Shown here one piece after another: positions 42,721-54,727 of a stretch of DNA of 64,000 nucleotides. Position 1 is the stretch's first letter; each line of letters begins with the position of its first letter. The notes under the pieces were generated by a model that saw nothing but the letters and a program-made list of their open reading frames with translations, ran no database searches and was not told where the DNA came from. Position numbers and translations under genes: made by a program. This DNA is from Forficula auricularia (taxonomy: Eukaryota; Arthropoda; Insecta; Dermaptera; Forficulidae). Location of the stretch: the NCBI GenBank assembly GCA_024734495.1, contig JALMQS010000556.1, positions 1,364,001-1,428,000 on the forward strand, written 5' to 3'.

Positions 42721-43243
42721 ATTAAAGAGGGAGAGGGGGGCTTTTAAAAAATTAAAATTATAAAATTTTCAAACTAAAAACAAAAAAAAAATGAAATCTG
42801 CTATAAAAGAAACCTAGAATTAAAGAGTCATGGTTTTTTCGGGTTCAAAAAAAATATAAAAAATAATAAAGTAAAGGGTCGCCTGTGTGTTCGAGGTTAT
42901 GCATTCGACCAAACACTCTGAATTGCGGGTTGCATCAATAGGTGTTAAATATTAAAACTATATATTTGAATATCATTAAAATTAAAAAATAAAATTTTTA
43001 TTAAATTTCAATCTAGACAGACACACATATCAGGATTAAATTTATTAATTATTTTGTCAAAATGTTTTTTAATACGTTACCAAATTTTGTATATGCTCTA
43101 GGTCAAAAACTAGTGTGAATATCAAAATGAAATTTCACATGTAGTTTTGTTGTAATTGAAAAAATATTTTTAGATATCATGTTCATTCAACAGAACTGAG
43201 TGGCTGTTTTTTGGTTTTAGAAAAATGTTTGCGAACTTGTTTA

Positions 43244-43411
43244 AATTGAAAGTTTTTGTGCCGAGAGTAGCAGAATTTTTATATATTGAAGGAGACAATA
43301 AAAGAGTGTGTCTTCTGTTGGAATTATAAATTTTATTAATTTATAACGTTATAAATAAATAAAATTTATAATTCCAGCCGAAAGACACACTCTTTTATTG
43401 TCTCCTTCAAT
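43244..43411. mobile_element. Family E copy without core (168 bp)
   Basis: Imperfect duplication CGAACTTGTTTA/CGAACTATTTAC. The arms meet at TTTATAACGTTATAAATAAA, so the whole hammerhead-like centre is deleted. Confidence 0.8.
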
Positions 43412-43423
43412 CGAACTATTTAC

Positions 43424-46057
43424 TTTATCATCATCATCATTGAGTTATTTCTGTCCACTATTTCACCTGATGTCTCATAAAATAGTGACTAGTTTTACTT
43501 ATACTAATATTTTCATCATCAAGTACTTCTCTAATATAAAAGGCTGTGATAAATAACAAACTATAAACCTAATATGTAATCAATGTATGTGTGCTTGGTT
43601 CAGTTTAATGACAGGAGTACCTTGTTATTTGCTGGCTTTTAGTTGTATATCGACGGTATATTTATCTTTCAGTTATTTGTGTCCAATGTTGCTCCAGATT
43701 TTCAATTACTCCCTGTCAAGTGTTTTGGATATCCGAATTTCAGATATTTTTAGATCATTCTGTATTAGTCCAGTAAAATAGATTATGATTTTAAGCCATT
43801 TATGGATATTCGCGCCGCTCATGTTCCAACCAGAGATGCAAGAGAGGAAGAATCCAGGGTGTCAAATAAATTTTAATACTGCTAAAAGTACACTTAGGCC
43901 ACCTTTGGTATTTTATGTTGTTTTAATTTAAGTACTAACAAGTTATATTGTATTAGTTTTGTAAAATAAATGTTTTAACAGTATCCTTTGCCTCTTACTT
44001 ATTTTTGCTGGAACCAACAAGTAGTCAGAAAAAGCTCTAAATATTCTTAAGAGTTCCATTCCCAATTCTAATATCAATAACCATATGTCAATTTATTTAG
44101 GTAGTTCGAGACTGCTTATCTATCTGGTTGATCTTCGAAAAAATCTTTTGTATTTCTCCAGAGTGACAACGTCTAGATAGCAAATTTTTTAATAAAAATA
44201 TTGTTAATAATGAGGTTAATTTCAAATAAAAATCTTTGTTTTGTTAATATTAATAAAAAAAATATTGAGATAATTTTTTCTCATTATAAAAACATTTATT
44301 TAACACAAAAACGATTTCAACAAAGAGTTGGAATTCTACACTAGTGCTTTTGTCATATTCTGTTGGCTGCAATTAACCTTTTATTTTTACATTTATGAAT
44401 AAATAATTAACTAGACTATCAAATCTATTGGAAAATATATCATTCGATTCATAAAAGTGGAATTATTGATCTTTATAAATTTGTTAAAAATGGTATAATT
44501 TGTATAGAAGTTATACCCATTTTAAAAGCTCGGTCCATTTACTTCCATGTTAAAAGGATAATTTTCAATAATTTATTTCTCGGTAATGAGACAGACGATC
44601 AACTTCAAATTTCGGTAATAAATATTTAATGCGTCAATGATTCGATGTTAAAAATTTGAGAATTTTCTTATAAAAATAATAAACAGACCCGAATCTCCTT
44701 AAAGAATCCTGCTTGCAATTTCCACCTGTGTCAGGAGAATTATCACAATATTAATAAAGCATTCAAACTTCGGAGATTGGAATAATAACTTTCTAAACAT
44801 TCACATTCAAAGGACCAACTCATATGTGTACGATTATTATTTAGGTCAATAAATAGATTTTTAATTATATCTGAAATATAATATTACACGACATATGATT
44901 ATTATTATTATTAATAATCTATATATGTATAATTATTTTTTATTTCATTTTAATTTAAAATAGTGCAATTAATATATCATTTTTTATGAATATTATATAC
45001 ATAGCATATATATGTAAATAGATATTTACCATATAATGAAATTAAGTAAAAAATGTGGATTGTGATAATTAATATAGCTGCCATTAAAAGAGTTTTGATG
45101 ATTTTTTTGTATATACCATATTAACATGCAGGTTTTTTTAGGAGGATAGATCATTTTCACTTGAATAAAATGAAGGCAAAAACATTTGTCAAGAGATATG
45201 GAGGGTTAGATGGGAGTAAGGCGATGGGGTTAAGGGGATGATTCCCAGGTGACAAAAGCGTGAAAAACAACCCTTTTGACGTCATCTGATGATGTTGCTC
45301 AGGCAAATCTCTCTTATCTCCCTCTTCTAAAACCTATCTAGGTCACACCACTATTCCGGGGAGAGAGAGAAAATCCGTTTGCTGTCAGGATTAACAATAT
45401 CCGCAAACGATTGACCCCGGAACGTCACAAAGAAGTTTGCGCTGAGAATGAAGCAATTTCAAACAAAGGAAAAGGAAAGGGCGGAGAATAAAATTCTTCG
45501 GATTATTGCTTGAATGCGTGAAGGGAAATTACGGTTTTGATATCGATCTTTACCATCCTGTTTTTTTTATTCACGATTTTCGCTCGAGATAATTTGAAAT
45601 ACTTTTTAAAAATATGCTTGGTAAGTATTTGATGAATTATATTTACGACAAATTGACAAAAATCAGCAACCGCTTCTGGAACTCATTAACAGTGAACTTC
45701 AAAGTTTCTTCCCATATTGTTTAAAAGAGACAAAGATATTGAGAGAGTATATGGAGGTTTAGGCCTTTATGCCTTGAATTTGATTTGGTTTTGGAGATTT
45801 ATGTATTTGTGCATTATATTTTATGTGTATATGAGTTAAAATGAACAGACGCTATGATGTAAGACCACCCCTCCACACAAGCTTTGCTTAATGAGGGGTG
45901 TTGCGTTAATGATCGAATTTGAATGTGTTTTTCTTTTTAATTATGCTATAGGACTTATTTTTTTATACAATGTACACTTTTTTAAGAGTCCAAAATAAAT
46001 ATTCTAGGAAGTTGCTAATCTGTTAGAAGGTGAATTTGCATTGAATTATTATTATAT
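43424..46057. other. Long stretch without repeats shared in the window
   Basis: 45150-45620 is the least AT-rich part and ends AATATGCTTG then GTAAGTATTTG, a start codon followed by a consensus 5' splice site on the plus strand. Could be a first exon, but there is no other support. CGTTTGC and GCAAACG at 45378/45404 form a weak hairpin. Confidence 0.3.
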
Positions 46058-46503
46058 ATTTTAGGTTAAAAAATAAAATGAGAGATGGAGTCTTCTGTTT
46101 TTAAATAAAATAATTTATAATTATTTCTAGAGACTATAGTTTCGAAGGCATTGCCTTCATCATCAGTCTATCACAAATATTTCAGAATTTAGTTACATTC
46201 AAATTAAGATTTATATATTGAAAATTTTGAAAAATATAATGTTTTTTTCCTTTCCATGTTTCCTCTTGGGAGATTAGAATGTAAATATCTGTCAAGAGGA
46301 AACATGGAAAGGAAAAAAACATTATATTTTTCAAAATTTTCAATGTATAAATCTTAATTTGAATGTAACTAAATTCTGAAATATTTGTGATAGACTGATG
46401 ATGAAGGCAATGCCTTCGAAACTATAGTCTCTAGAAATAATTAAAAATTATTTTATTTAAAAAACAGAAGACTCCATCTCTCATTTTATTTTTAATCTAA
46501 AAT
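46058..46503. mobile_element. Long palindrome J (two ~205-bp arms)
   Basis: Arms match almost perfectly from TTTTAGGTTAAAAAATAAAA to the inverse at 46503, with a ~30-base centre near 46280. Cores on minus (46130-46172) and plus (46391-46433). The near identity of the arms indicates a recent copy. No frame. Confidence 0.92.
46391..46433 (+). ncRNA. Best-formed hammerhead-like core in the window
   Basis: Stem I TAGA/TCTA (4 bp), CTGATGA 46395-46401, extra T 46402, stem II GAAGGC (46403-46408) with GCCTTC (46412-46417), GAA, ACTATAGT 46421-46428 as palindromic stem III, C 46429 at the cleavage position. Only the extra T departs from the hammerhead consensus. Confidence 0.75.
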
Positions 46504-46913
46504 AAAAACAATTCTGTTACCATCGACAGTGAAATCTTTTATTCAACTAATATTATTATATAATAATATATATCTTGAATAGATCTCACCCATATCGTCA
46601 TTTTTTACTACTCAAGATAATGACAGATGTTATTACTGTTTATTTCGGTGTTAACTTGGCTTTCAAAATAACACTTAAAGAGAATATTAAAAAATATATA
46701 GAAATAACAATAATAAGAAAACTCGGTATGCTCTTCAAAATATCGACAAGAAAATTCAGTACTCCCCGAATCAAGTTCGAGTAATCCGAATTAAACCAAA
46801 ATCGACTGAACTTATTATTTTAGTAAGAATAAATCAAATAATATATTGCTTTAAGATTTTTATTAGTTTTTGATGCAGGGTGGAACACAAGATTTGCAAA
46901 AATATTAGGTATA

Positions 46914-47250
46914 TGGGGTGTTTGGCATTAAAATGTCAATTTTTTATTACGGCCAAAGCAATGGTTCAAAAAATTTGAAACTCTGTAGACTTTATCCTTA
47001 TAATAGTAGCTATCGTTAAGAATTTTTAAAGATTTTTCGCTATTATAATTTTGGAGTTACAGCTAGATAAATTACTGCTATATCTTAGTGTTAGTAAGTT
47101 ATAGACTCCAAAATTATAATAGCTAAAAATCTGTAAAAATTCTGAGGGATAGCTACTATCATATGGATAAAGTCTCCAAAGTTTCAAATTTTTTGAACTA
47201 TTACTTTGGCCAGAATAAAAAATTGATCGTTCAATGCCAAAAACCCCATG
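46914..47250. mobile_element. Palindrome N (two ~140-bp arms)
   Basis: ATGGGGTGTTTGGCATTAAA at the left mirrors TCAATGCCAAAAACCCCAT at the right; CTCCAAAATTATAATAGC is mirrored near the centre. Neither a hammerhead-like motif nor a frame is present. Confidence 0.8.
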
Positions 47251-47335
47251 TTATTTGATGGAAAAATTACATTGCTGTGCGGCACACTTTAACATTGAGA
47301 AAGAGACTTGAAACTTGTGGGATATTTTTTTATTT

Positions 47336-47403
47336 ATTTATTTCAAACCATATGAGCCTCTGTCAGCGTAAAAATTCGAAAACACCCAAAATAAGGACCA
47401 TCC
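47336..47403 (-). repeat. Right half of the 8845-type MITE
   Basis: CATATGAGCCTCTGTCAGCG and GAAAACACCCAAAATAAGGA match 8890-8944. The left end is replaced by (ATTT)n. Confidence 0.65.
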
Positions 47404-48397
47404 TAATGTTACATAGTTGGATTTTTATAAAATAAGATAGGTACAATGCTTCCCTTAACTGCAAGAAGTTATCAACAAGACACTATCAAAATATATTAAC
47501 AATTATGTAACATTATCTTGAACATTACCTGGAATTATTGGATTATATTTATAACATCAGGTTCCACATCTCATTTAGATTGTAACCATCATCTCTATTT
47601 ATATTATTAGGGTGTTTTTTAGTTTCTATTTTTTATTTATTTACTATATTAATCCATGTTAGTAAAACCGGCCCTTACTTAGATTACCAGTGTTTAGCAG
47701 TTCTTTTTAAGCCTATTCTGTCAGTGGCATCTCTTGAGTTATTAATCACCCCCTATTTTCGTGTCTTGCACATTTCCACCCTCTTGCTCCATTTGATTTC
47801 TCATACGCATTTGTAAACGTATCCTTTTTTTCCAATTCCGCTTTATCATTACAAAATGCTTTTTTTTCTCGATTCTCCGCCATAATATTTTCTTCTTATG
47901 TATGTGTGTCAATCTATCCCGAATTGGAAATATCCTCCTCATCCTCCTCAAAGGATTCTTCTTTAACATATTCCGAGGTTGGCGTTTTTTTCTTCTTTCT
48001 CTTTTAAATAACTGAGTCTACTTTCTTTCCTACTTCTATTTGTCACAATGACTGTTTTGGCAGGCGTGCGTTTTTTTTTCTCTTCACCTTCCTTTTTTTA
48101 ACTTGGTAAAGCCATTAGAAGGGGCTTCCCCTCCGTGCCTAACCTCAAAAGTCGCATTCTTTGTCGACGTGGCAACCCTTTTGACGCCTGACTTGAATAC
48201 CCTACGACTTCACTTAAATCCTTTCAGGTTGCTTTATTATTAGGCGAGAAATATGGGAAAAGACCTTGCTGGCTTGTTCTTCATTAAGATGAAGAAAAAC
48301 TATAAATGTTCTTTTTAAGAATGAATAGAAAAAAAAGCGTAATCATAAAAAGGTTGTTTAAAGATGTATACAAATCAGATTCATTCAAGCTATATAA
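47404..48397. other. Stretch without recognised features
   Basis: 48100-48250 is less AT-rich. A 75-codon lysine/arginine-rich minus frame near 47742-47969 is low-complexity and not called. Confidence 0.35.
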
Positions 48398-48633
48398 AAT
48401 TGAAAGTTTCTTTTTGCCGAGAGTAGCAGAATTTTTATAAATTGAAGGAGACAATAAAAGAGTGTCTTCTGCTGGAATTATTAATTTTTAATTTATTTAT
48501 ATTTATAATTCCTGTGAATCAATTCTAATAGACTGTATAAAGAGTGCAAAGCTCTCGAAACAATAGTCTCGTTATAAATAAATTAAAAATTTATAATTCC
48601 AGCAGAAGACACACTCTTTTATTGCCTCCTTCA
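48398..48633. mobile_element. Family E, copy 5
   Basis: Both outer ends and arms are present. The plus-strand core (48528-48575) is decayed: CTGTATAAAGAG, GCAAAGCTCTC, GAAAC, AATAGTC. No clear TSD. Confidence 0.75.
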
Positions 48634-48998
48634 CTCTATCTCTAGATATGTGACATGCATGCTTTGTTTTTTTGTTTTTTCCCCCTTAACGGAATTAATA
48701 TTATTTATAGCAGTTATGGAAGCAAACAAATAAAATATTAAAATATTTGTTTATTATATAATTCAGATAGATTAAATAATACTAGCTGCCGCTAGACAAC
48801 TCCTCCAGGCAGCCCTTTGCGTCCCAAGTTATTAGCAGAAATTTACCAATTGAATGTAACCTGACAAAATGACATGTTTCTTACGACCATAGGTCTGGAG
48901 ACATCGTGATAAAACCAGATGAAAACTTAATTTTTTCATTTTTTGTTGTATCGTCCCATTATAATATGATATTTTAAAAAACTGTTCTCATCAAGATT

Positions 48999-49190
48999 AT
49001 ATTAGGTTGGAGTTGGTGGTGTTTCACAAGGAGAAAAAATTAAAATACAAAGATTTTTTTTTAATTTACTCTATATATTTCGAGCTCTTAACTCATCATC
49101 AGGAGAACATTGACTGAACATTGATTGAAAGACCACCAACTCCAACCTAATATTATTTTAATAATGTTTCACTATAAACCAACACCGCGT
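48999..49190. mobile_element. Palindrome T with AUAU-type core
   Basis: ATTAGGTTGGAGTTGGTGGT is mirrored by ACCACCAACTCCAACCTAAT; GTGTTTCAC recurs outside. Minus core at 49069-49105: stem I CTC/GAG, CTGATGA, extra T, GAG/CTC, GAA, ATATAT, A. Confidence 0.7.
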
Positions 49191-49424
49191 TCCCTAAATT
49201 TGATGTTCTTAGCCAGGATTTATGCTTTAAAAATAACCTACAAATGAAAACGTTAAGTGTCAGCCTCAAACCCCTATTTTTTGAAATATATTAAGTAAGT
49301 ATTTATAAATGAGTATTTTATATAGAAATAAAAAAGCGGAATTTCATTAAAATATATTGAAATACTGTCATTTTGCAATCTTCGCTATAGAAAAAAAACT
49401 TTACAAAAGATCCCCCTTAGGGGC

Positions 49425-49760
49425 CGTCCATAAATTACGTCACAGAGTAAGGGGGAGGGGGCATCTCAGATTTTGACGAAATGTGACAGGGGGCCCGGGG
49501 ATGTTAAAAATTCTGATATCACAAAAGTCAAATTAAAAAATTAAAAAAAATTTCAAATATATTTTTTAGATTTCAGGATATTATTATTCCAGCCTGAAAA
49601 TGTTGGTAAAATAATTCTAGCCAAAAAATTTCTACAATTATTAAATTATAGAGTGTAAAAGTGATGGTGTGACGTCACAATACAGGAGGGCTCAATGAAA
49701 ATGTGACAGAATATGGCTTAGGGGGAGAGGGGTCTAAAAATCTTGAAATTCGTGTGCGTA
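49425..49760 (+). repeat. Repeat starting GGGGCCGTCCATAAATTACG
   Basis: This start followed by TCACAGAGTAAGGGGGAGGG is a motif common at the ends of insect DNA elements. A reverse-type GTGACGTCACAATACAGGAG at 49668 and AGGGGGAGAGGGG at 49720 suggest a degraded partner. Classification open. Confidence 0.5.
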
Positions 49761-50232
49761 TGAGTATTTTTTGAATTCCAAAAGGAAAAAATAATTTTGA
49801 CAAAAGTTATACATTTATTTAATTTGGTTAAATAAAATCTCTTTTTTTACTCTTCATCAAGGTATTTTACCAAGTTTATCCTTTATCATCAATTTTTTGA
49901 TTTTGATAAAAAACAAAATCTATACTTTTATTTAAATAAGTAAAAAATAAATTATTAATGAAAATATAATTCCGTTAAATATCTTGAAAAAATCCCTTTT
50001 GCACACTTCGACAAGGGAGAAAATTTTACAAAAGGTCCACTCCCTGACACTTCCTTTCTAAGCCCCTAAAGTCATTTAAATATAAATATATGGTATATTT
50101 ATATATTATATGCTTGTTTTCACTACGAGACCACGGGGAGGCTATTTACACGACTATCTTCACCTAAGCGAATTTAACAAAACGTCAAAATCAAACATAC
50201 ATCTTAAATGATAATGTATATGGGTTCTTTAT

Positions 50233-50423
50233 TTTTTTTTTTTTTTTTTTTTTTTGGCTTTTCGGCCTTTCTAGCCATAAGCCCAATTACGATACTAGCC
50301 ATATTTTTAAAATTTGTCTCTACCCCCGGGGGTCAGATTTTAGCTGGCTGCCTCGAGTCGGATTCGAACCCGGGTCCCCTGGTTAGCTCGCTGTCACGCT
50401 ACCGCCTAGCCTACCGACCCCCC
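50233..50423 (-). mobile_element. SINE S, copy 2 (191 bp)
   Basis: Reverse orientation of 34098-34288, same length, perfect B box on the minus strand (50359-50369). Exact 13-bp duplication ATGGGTTCTTTAT (50220-50232, 50424-50436). Poly-A shows as T23 at the left. Confidence 0.93.
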
Positions 50424-50465
50424 ATGGGTTCTTTATAAGTGAGATTGTATGTGTTCCTATTGTCT

Positions 50466-50575
50466 TAATGAATCAACTTACCCTCTCGATAACAGTCATC
50501 CAGCTCTATATGAGAGTAATACAGTCCACCCATGTAGAAAATAAATAATGTCAGCTTACCTAGAACAAAGAGAAA
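50466..50575 (-). promoter_or_regulatory. Candidate recursive splice site with downstream 5' splice site (site 2)
   Basis: Minus strand: CTCTTTGTTCTAG then GTAAGCTGAC (junction 50560/50559), and 78 bases on GTTATCGAGAGG then GTAAGTTGAT. One frame is open through the 78 bases (KLTLFIFYMGGLYYSHIEL, then DDCYREG), so it could also be an alternative exon. The ends resemble site 1 closely, the middle does not. Confidence 0.45.
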
Positions 50576-50585
50576 AAATGTATTT

Positions 50586-51372
50586 TAGTAATATGTATAT
50601 CAATAAAAGAGGATGTATTACTTATATATAAGTGTACGTAATTCTTAATTTTTAAATATGCAGTTTGACCTATATATATTTATAATAATAGGTAAGTACT
50701 AATATAATAAAAAACATTATTTTCCAATTAAATTATATAATAAGTGAAAGTAAAAAAAACATTGATTAAATCCATTTAATTTATTCTTTAATTACTTTTT
50801 TAGATAATTGCACCGTTAAAGGGAATGATTGAAAGTTAAAAGATATAAATATTGATCTATTTTGATTATATACTGTTGATTAAAGAATTTTTCATATATT
50901 TCTATAAACTGAGAATTTGTAATGAAAAGGAAATTAATATATATGTATATGTATATTAAGAATATCCTTTGTAAGCCTTTTTTTCTAATCAATATTTAAT
51001 CACTTTTCCACCCCCGTCCTCTCACTCTATTCAAAAAAGTTGCCCTACATCTTTTTTTGTGTATGGGATGAGTTTTTAGTAAACATATCAAAGTGATTGA
51101 GAATGATGATTAATTTACGTCGTAGTATTTCTATGTAACAACTAGTAAATAATAAATTGAAATTAAATGAAAAAATATATGTTTATCTTTGAAAATACGA
51201 TTGGAAGCTTTTCATTTGCTTTTAAATTACAAATATATATATATATATATATAAAAGTATATTTGATAATGAAAAACTTTTTCTATAAATAAAGGCAATT
51301 GAAAGCAGAAATGATCTATTTGAATAAATGGCGTGGATGAAATATTACGGTATTTACTGAAATATCATCATG
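50586..51372. other. AT-rich stretch with (TA)n
   Basis: (TA)n at 51233-51253. No gene. Confidence 0.5.
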
Positions 51373-51380
51373 GTTATAGT

Positions 51381-51543
51381 CGAGGGGTGAGCCGCAATTG
51401 GAATTAGGTGTGCACGTCTTTGAAATTATGTGGAATTATTTTGGAATTCATTAGATATGCCCCTTCGTCTATTGTCTTCTACTTGGAAATGAAAATGGAA
51501 GTGAAAGTAGGTGTACACGATATTAGGTCGCGGTTCACCCCTG
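51381..51543. mobile_element. hAT-like MITE family D, copy 3
   Basis: 163 bp, inverted orientation to the other two. 8-bp duplication GTTATAGT (51373-51380, 51544-51551). Confidence 0.9.
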
Positions 51544-51551
51544 GTTATAGT

Positions 51552-53887
51552 TATATACAGAAATCTATGAGTTGTTCTTGCAGTTTTACTATTCAAACGA
51601 ATACAGTTTATAATCTAGTTTTCCTAGAATATTGTATTTATTTATTTATTTACATAATAAATCATTGTTTCACCTTTGTAAAATCAGGGTTTATTATTGA
51701 ACTTTAATTCCTTCCCTGACATCCCTTGTAGACCTATAACCTATACCTATAGAATCATACAATCCCTATTTCTTACCTTTAAAACTTTAGCATTAACGTA
51801 AATCAAATAGGAGTTAAATTAGTGTCTTGAAATTGAGTCTAAATTTTTAGTGGAAGAAACTATGATTTTAAATATAGTATAGCTGGTTTCGTCATAATCA
51901 GAGTTTTACTAGATTATGGAATTTTTATTACTGTGCTGTGTTTCGAAAAGAAATGTAGAGGAACTTAGCAACTTAGGAAATCTAAAATGTACTTAGAGCA
52001 ATTTCTTAAAAACGAATTTATTATAAATTCAACCCGATAGAAAGTATAATTGAATCGGTCATTTCAAAAACGGCCCAAGTCACACAATTAGAATTGTTCA
52101 TGGATCAAACTTAGATCACTGACTTGTCCCGTTTAAGCAAAGAACGACCGACGACTTCGGGGTGTTGTTCGAAGAGGAAGAAATGTCCTGATGTGCATGG
52201 TTTTTACTCAAATTATGGGTTTACCTTTAAAAAAGTGTTCGCGACAAAAAAAGCATGTTTGGATAAATCTTGACTTATGTGGTTTTTGAAATGATCGATT
52301 CAAATGTGGAGCTGTTCTGTTCATAGGAATAGAGCTCTCCGATAGGTTCCTGATAGTGATAATCAAAGTTTTTTTTAGAATAGTGAATCAACACAACTCT
52401 AAGACTCTTAAGTTCTAGACTCTTCATTAAACGAAAACCATGATTACTTAGCGAAGCTGAACTCGCGTCTCAAAACTGAATTCTGATTCTGATCCGTGAT
52501 TTAGGCTCCATAGGAAACGTAAACCATGACAAACCTATAGAGATAAATAGTACTCCAGTCGAAAACAGTAGTATAAATTTTCCGTGGTGTAAGTTCTACA
52601 AAAATGTCGAGCGTATCAGAGTTTTATTTTAGTTCAAGCAGTATCTCAAGACTGAGTGTCATTCTTTCATGGTCTAGGAAACGTGGACTATGATTATACT
52701 ATCGGGGTTAAATTGCACTCTGAGGAAAATCTTACAACTAAGATCACCCTACTCTACTAGTTTCGCAATCCTATATCCATATCAAGTATCACTCGCCTTT
52801 ATCTTAATTAATAAATTTTTCGAATTCAAGAGGTGAGACAAAATTCAAAATGAATCTTTTATTATATATCGTATTAACATATTATAAGTAATTCACAGCA
52901 ATAATAGATTATAGTAGTTTACTAAACGATCTTGATTAAAATTTCATGATTAAAGTTTGTGAATTAATTAACATAATATAGTTTAACGGCCCCACTCTAT
53001 GTTAATGAACATCACATCATTATGGCTCTACAGAAATAGACATTCCATTCAGGAGACAAACATAAGTAGCATTCTCAAACTAGTACGACAGTATAAATAT
53101 AGTCTTCTTGTATTGATTTAATCAACTTAATAATGTTTACAAACAACCCTATTAACATGATTTAAGTTTTCAAGATAAAATAGATGGTTATTTTCTATTT
53201 AGTTAATAGTCCAAAAAATATTACTAGGTACTAAGGGAAAGTTATGAACTCATCCAGAAATGTTCAATATTTTTTCTTTATCGTGCTTAGAAATGTTTGA
53301 AACATTATTTTCAAGCATGATTTTTCGTCTGACTGCATCTCTCACTTTTATATAGGAACTTAAAGTGCCAGGGGAAAAAACAAGGAATAAGGTCATTTTC
53401 TTAGGTTAAAAAAAGTAATCCTAAAATAATGTGATATTATGAGTTGGTCATATTTCAAATTATTTTCTCCAAAAGTTCTGAGTTTTGCTTCCCACCTTTG
53501 TCTAATTCACTTTTAATTGATAACTCAAGCTGAAGCATCATTATTTCACATGATTTTCGTTCTAGGTGAGTGAATTGGAGAGATACGCTTTGTGTACTAA
53601 TTTACATCATTAGTTTAAATATAAATAATATTATTTAAGTGAATGTTATAATAATCCTGTCATTTGAATCTTTCATTTATATAAATTAAATAATTCTTCG
53701 AGCCATAAAAAGAATCAATTACAATTGAGTTAATTGAGAAATATGTATCTATTATATCTCAAAATTAATTATAATCATTGATGTATGTTGCATGTAATAT
53801 CACTTGTTGGTTTAGTCAGAAAAGAAAGAAAATTGGAAAAAAAATTTGTAGTTTCTCTGAAACTCTGATTTTTGTGGGGTTTTTTTA
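51552..53887. other. Long low-copy stretch without gene
   Basis: No element or frame recognised in 2.3 kb. 52080-52700 is less AT-rich than its surroundings. It may be unique host sequence. Confidence 0.4.
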
Positions 53888-53925
53888 GGCTGATGAAGCC
53901 AAAATAAAATTGGTGAAACGTCTCG
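53888..53925 (+). ncRNA. Solo hammerhead-like motif (ACGU type)
   Basis: GG stem I, CTGATGA, extra A, GCCAA/TTGGT, GAA, ACGT, C, then TCG. Stem I is 2 bp with a G-U pair. No palindromic partner was found. Confidence 0.5.
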
Positions 53926-54039
53926 TAAATCAATGAGAATTTTTTGATTTGATACTATCTTGTCCAAATACCTGCCAACATACTTGATTAATAAATAATT
54001 ATTATTATTATGGTTCACAGCAGTGGGATAACCTCCCTT

Positions 54040-54727
54040 GGGCGCAATAGTCAAATATTGTAATCGTGCATGAAAAAATTGTTTTTTTTCATTCTTTTTT
54101 CAAAATATCTAAAAAACGGCTGAAACTATTTTGATTAAAAAAATTGAGCAAAACCATGGCATTTCGCTCTACAAAAAAGCTCTAATAAGTGAACATCGAA
54201 AAAATTATATTTTTTGAGATAATAATTGTTTTGTCAAAATGTCTGTTAGTCTGTCCGTTAGTCTGTGCGTTATCAAATTTTTGTGGACGAGATAGCTCAA
54301 AAACTAGTTTGAATATCGAAACCAAATTTCACGCGTAGATTTGGTCCATTGAGATTAAGAGCTGATTAGATTTTGGTGGATATCGACAAAAAATTAAGGG
54401 GGTTAAAAACTAAAAATCTAGGCCATTAGAGCAAACAGAACCAAATTTTGTATACCTAATCAGTGGACTCCCTGAACTCTAAAAATGCAAAAACTAAACG
54501 CCCAAAATGGGGGGGGGGGTCAAAAAATTAAAATCTTGACCATTTACCAAACTAAACCAAATTTTGTATAAATAATCAGTGAGCCCACAGTAATCTAAAA
54601 ATGCAAAAACTAACCCTCCTCCCCTACATGATGATAAATAATTTTATTAAATATTAAATTTAACGAGGGGCCAGGTTGTATGGTAAAGTCAAGTGGATGC
54701 CCACATCAGAATACGTCAGCTTATTTT
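54040..54727 (+). mobile_element. Repeat family I, copy 4
   Basis: Starts at GTCAAATATTGTAATCGTGC and ends TACGTCAGCTTATTTT. Includes the duplicated GTCTGTTAGTCTGTCCGTTAG and two ~110-bp tandem units (54430-54610). Confidence 0.8.

Noticed and set aside
42880..42950. tRNA-like GTTCGAGGTTATGCATTCGACC region
   Set aside because: No A box at proper distance, no T-arm pairing of normal length, no second copy.
47742..47969. 75-codon minus-strand Lys/Arg-rich frame
   Set aside because: Low-complexity; arises from T/C-rich sequence on the plus strand.
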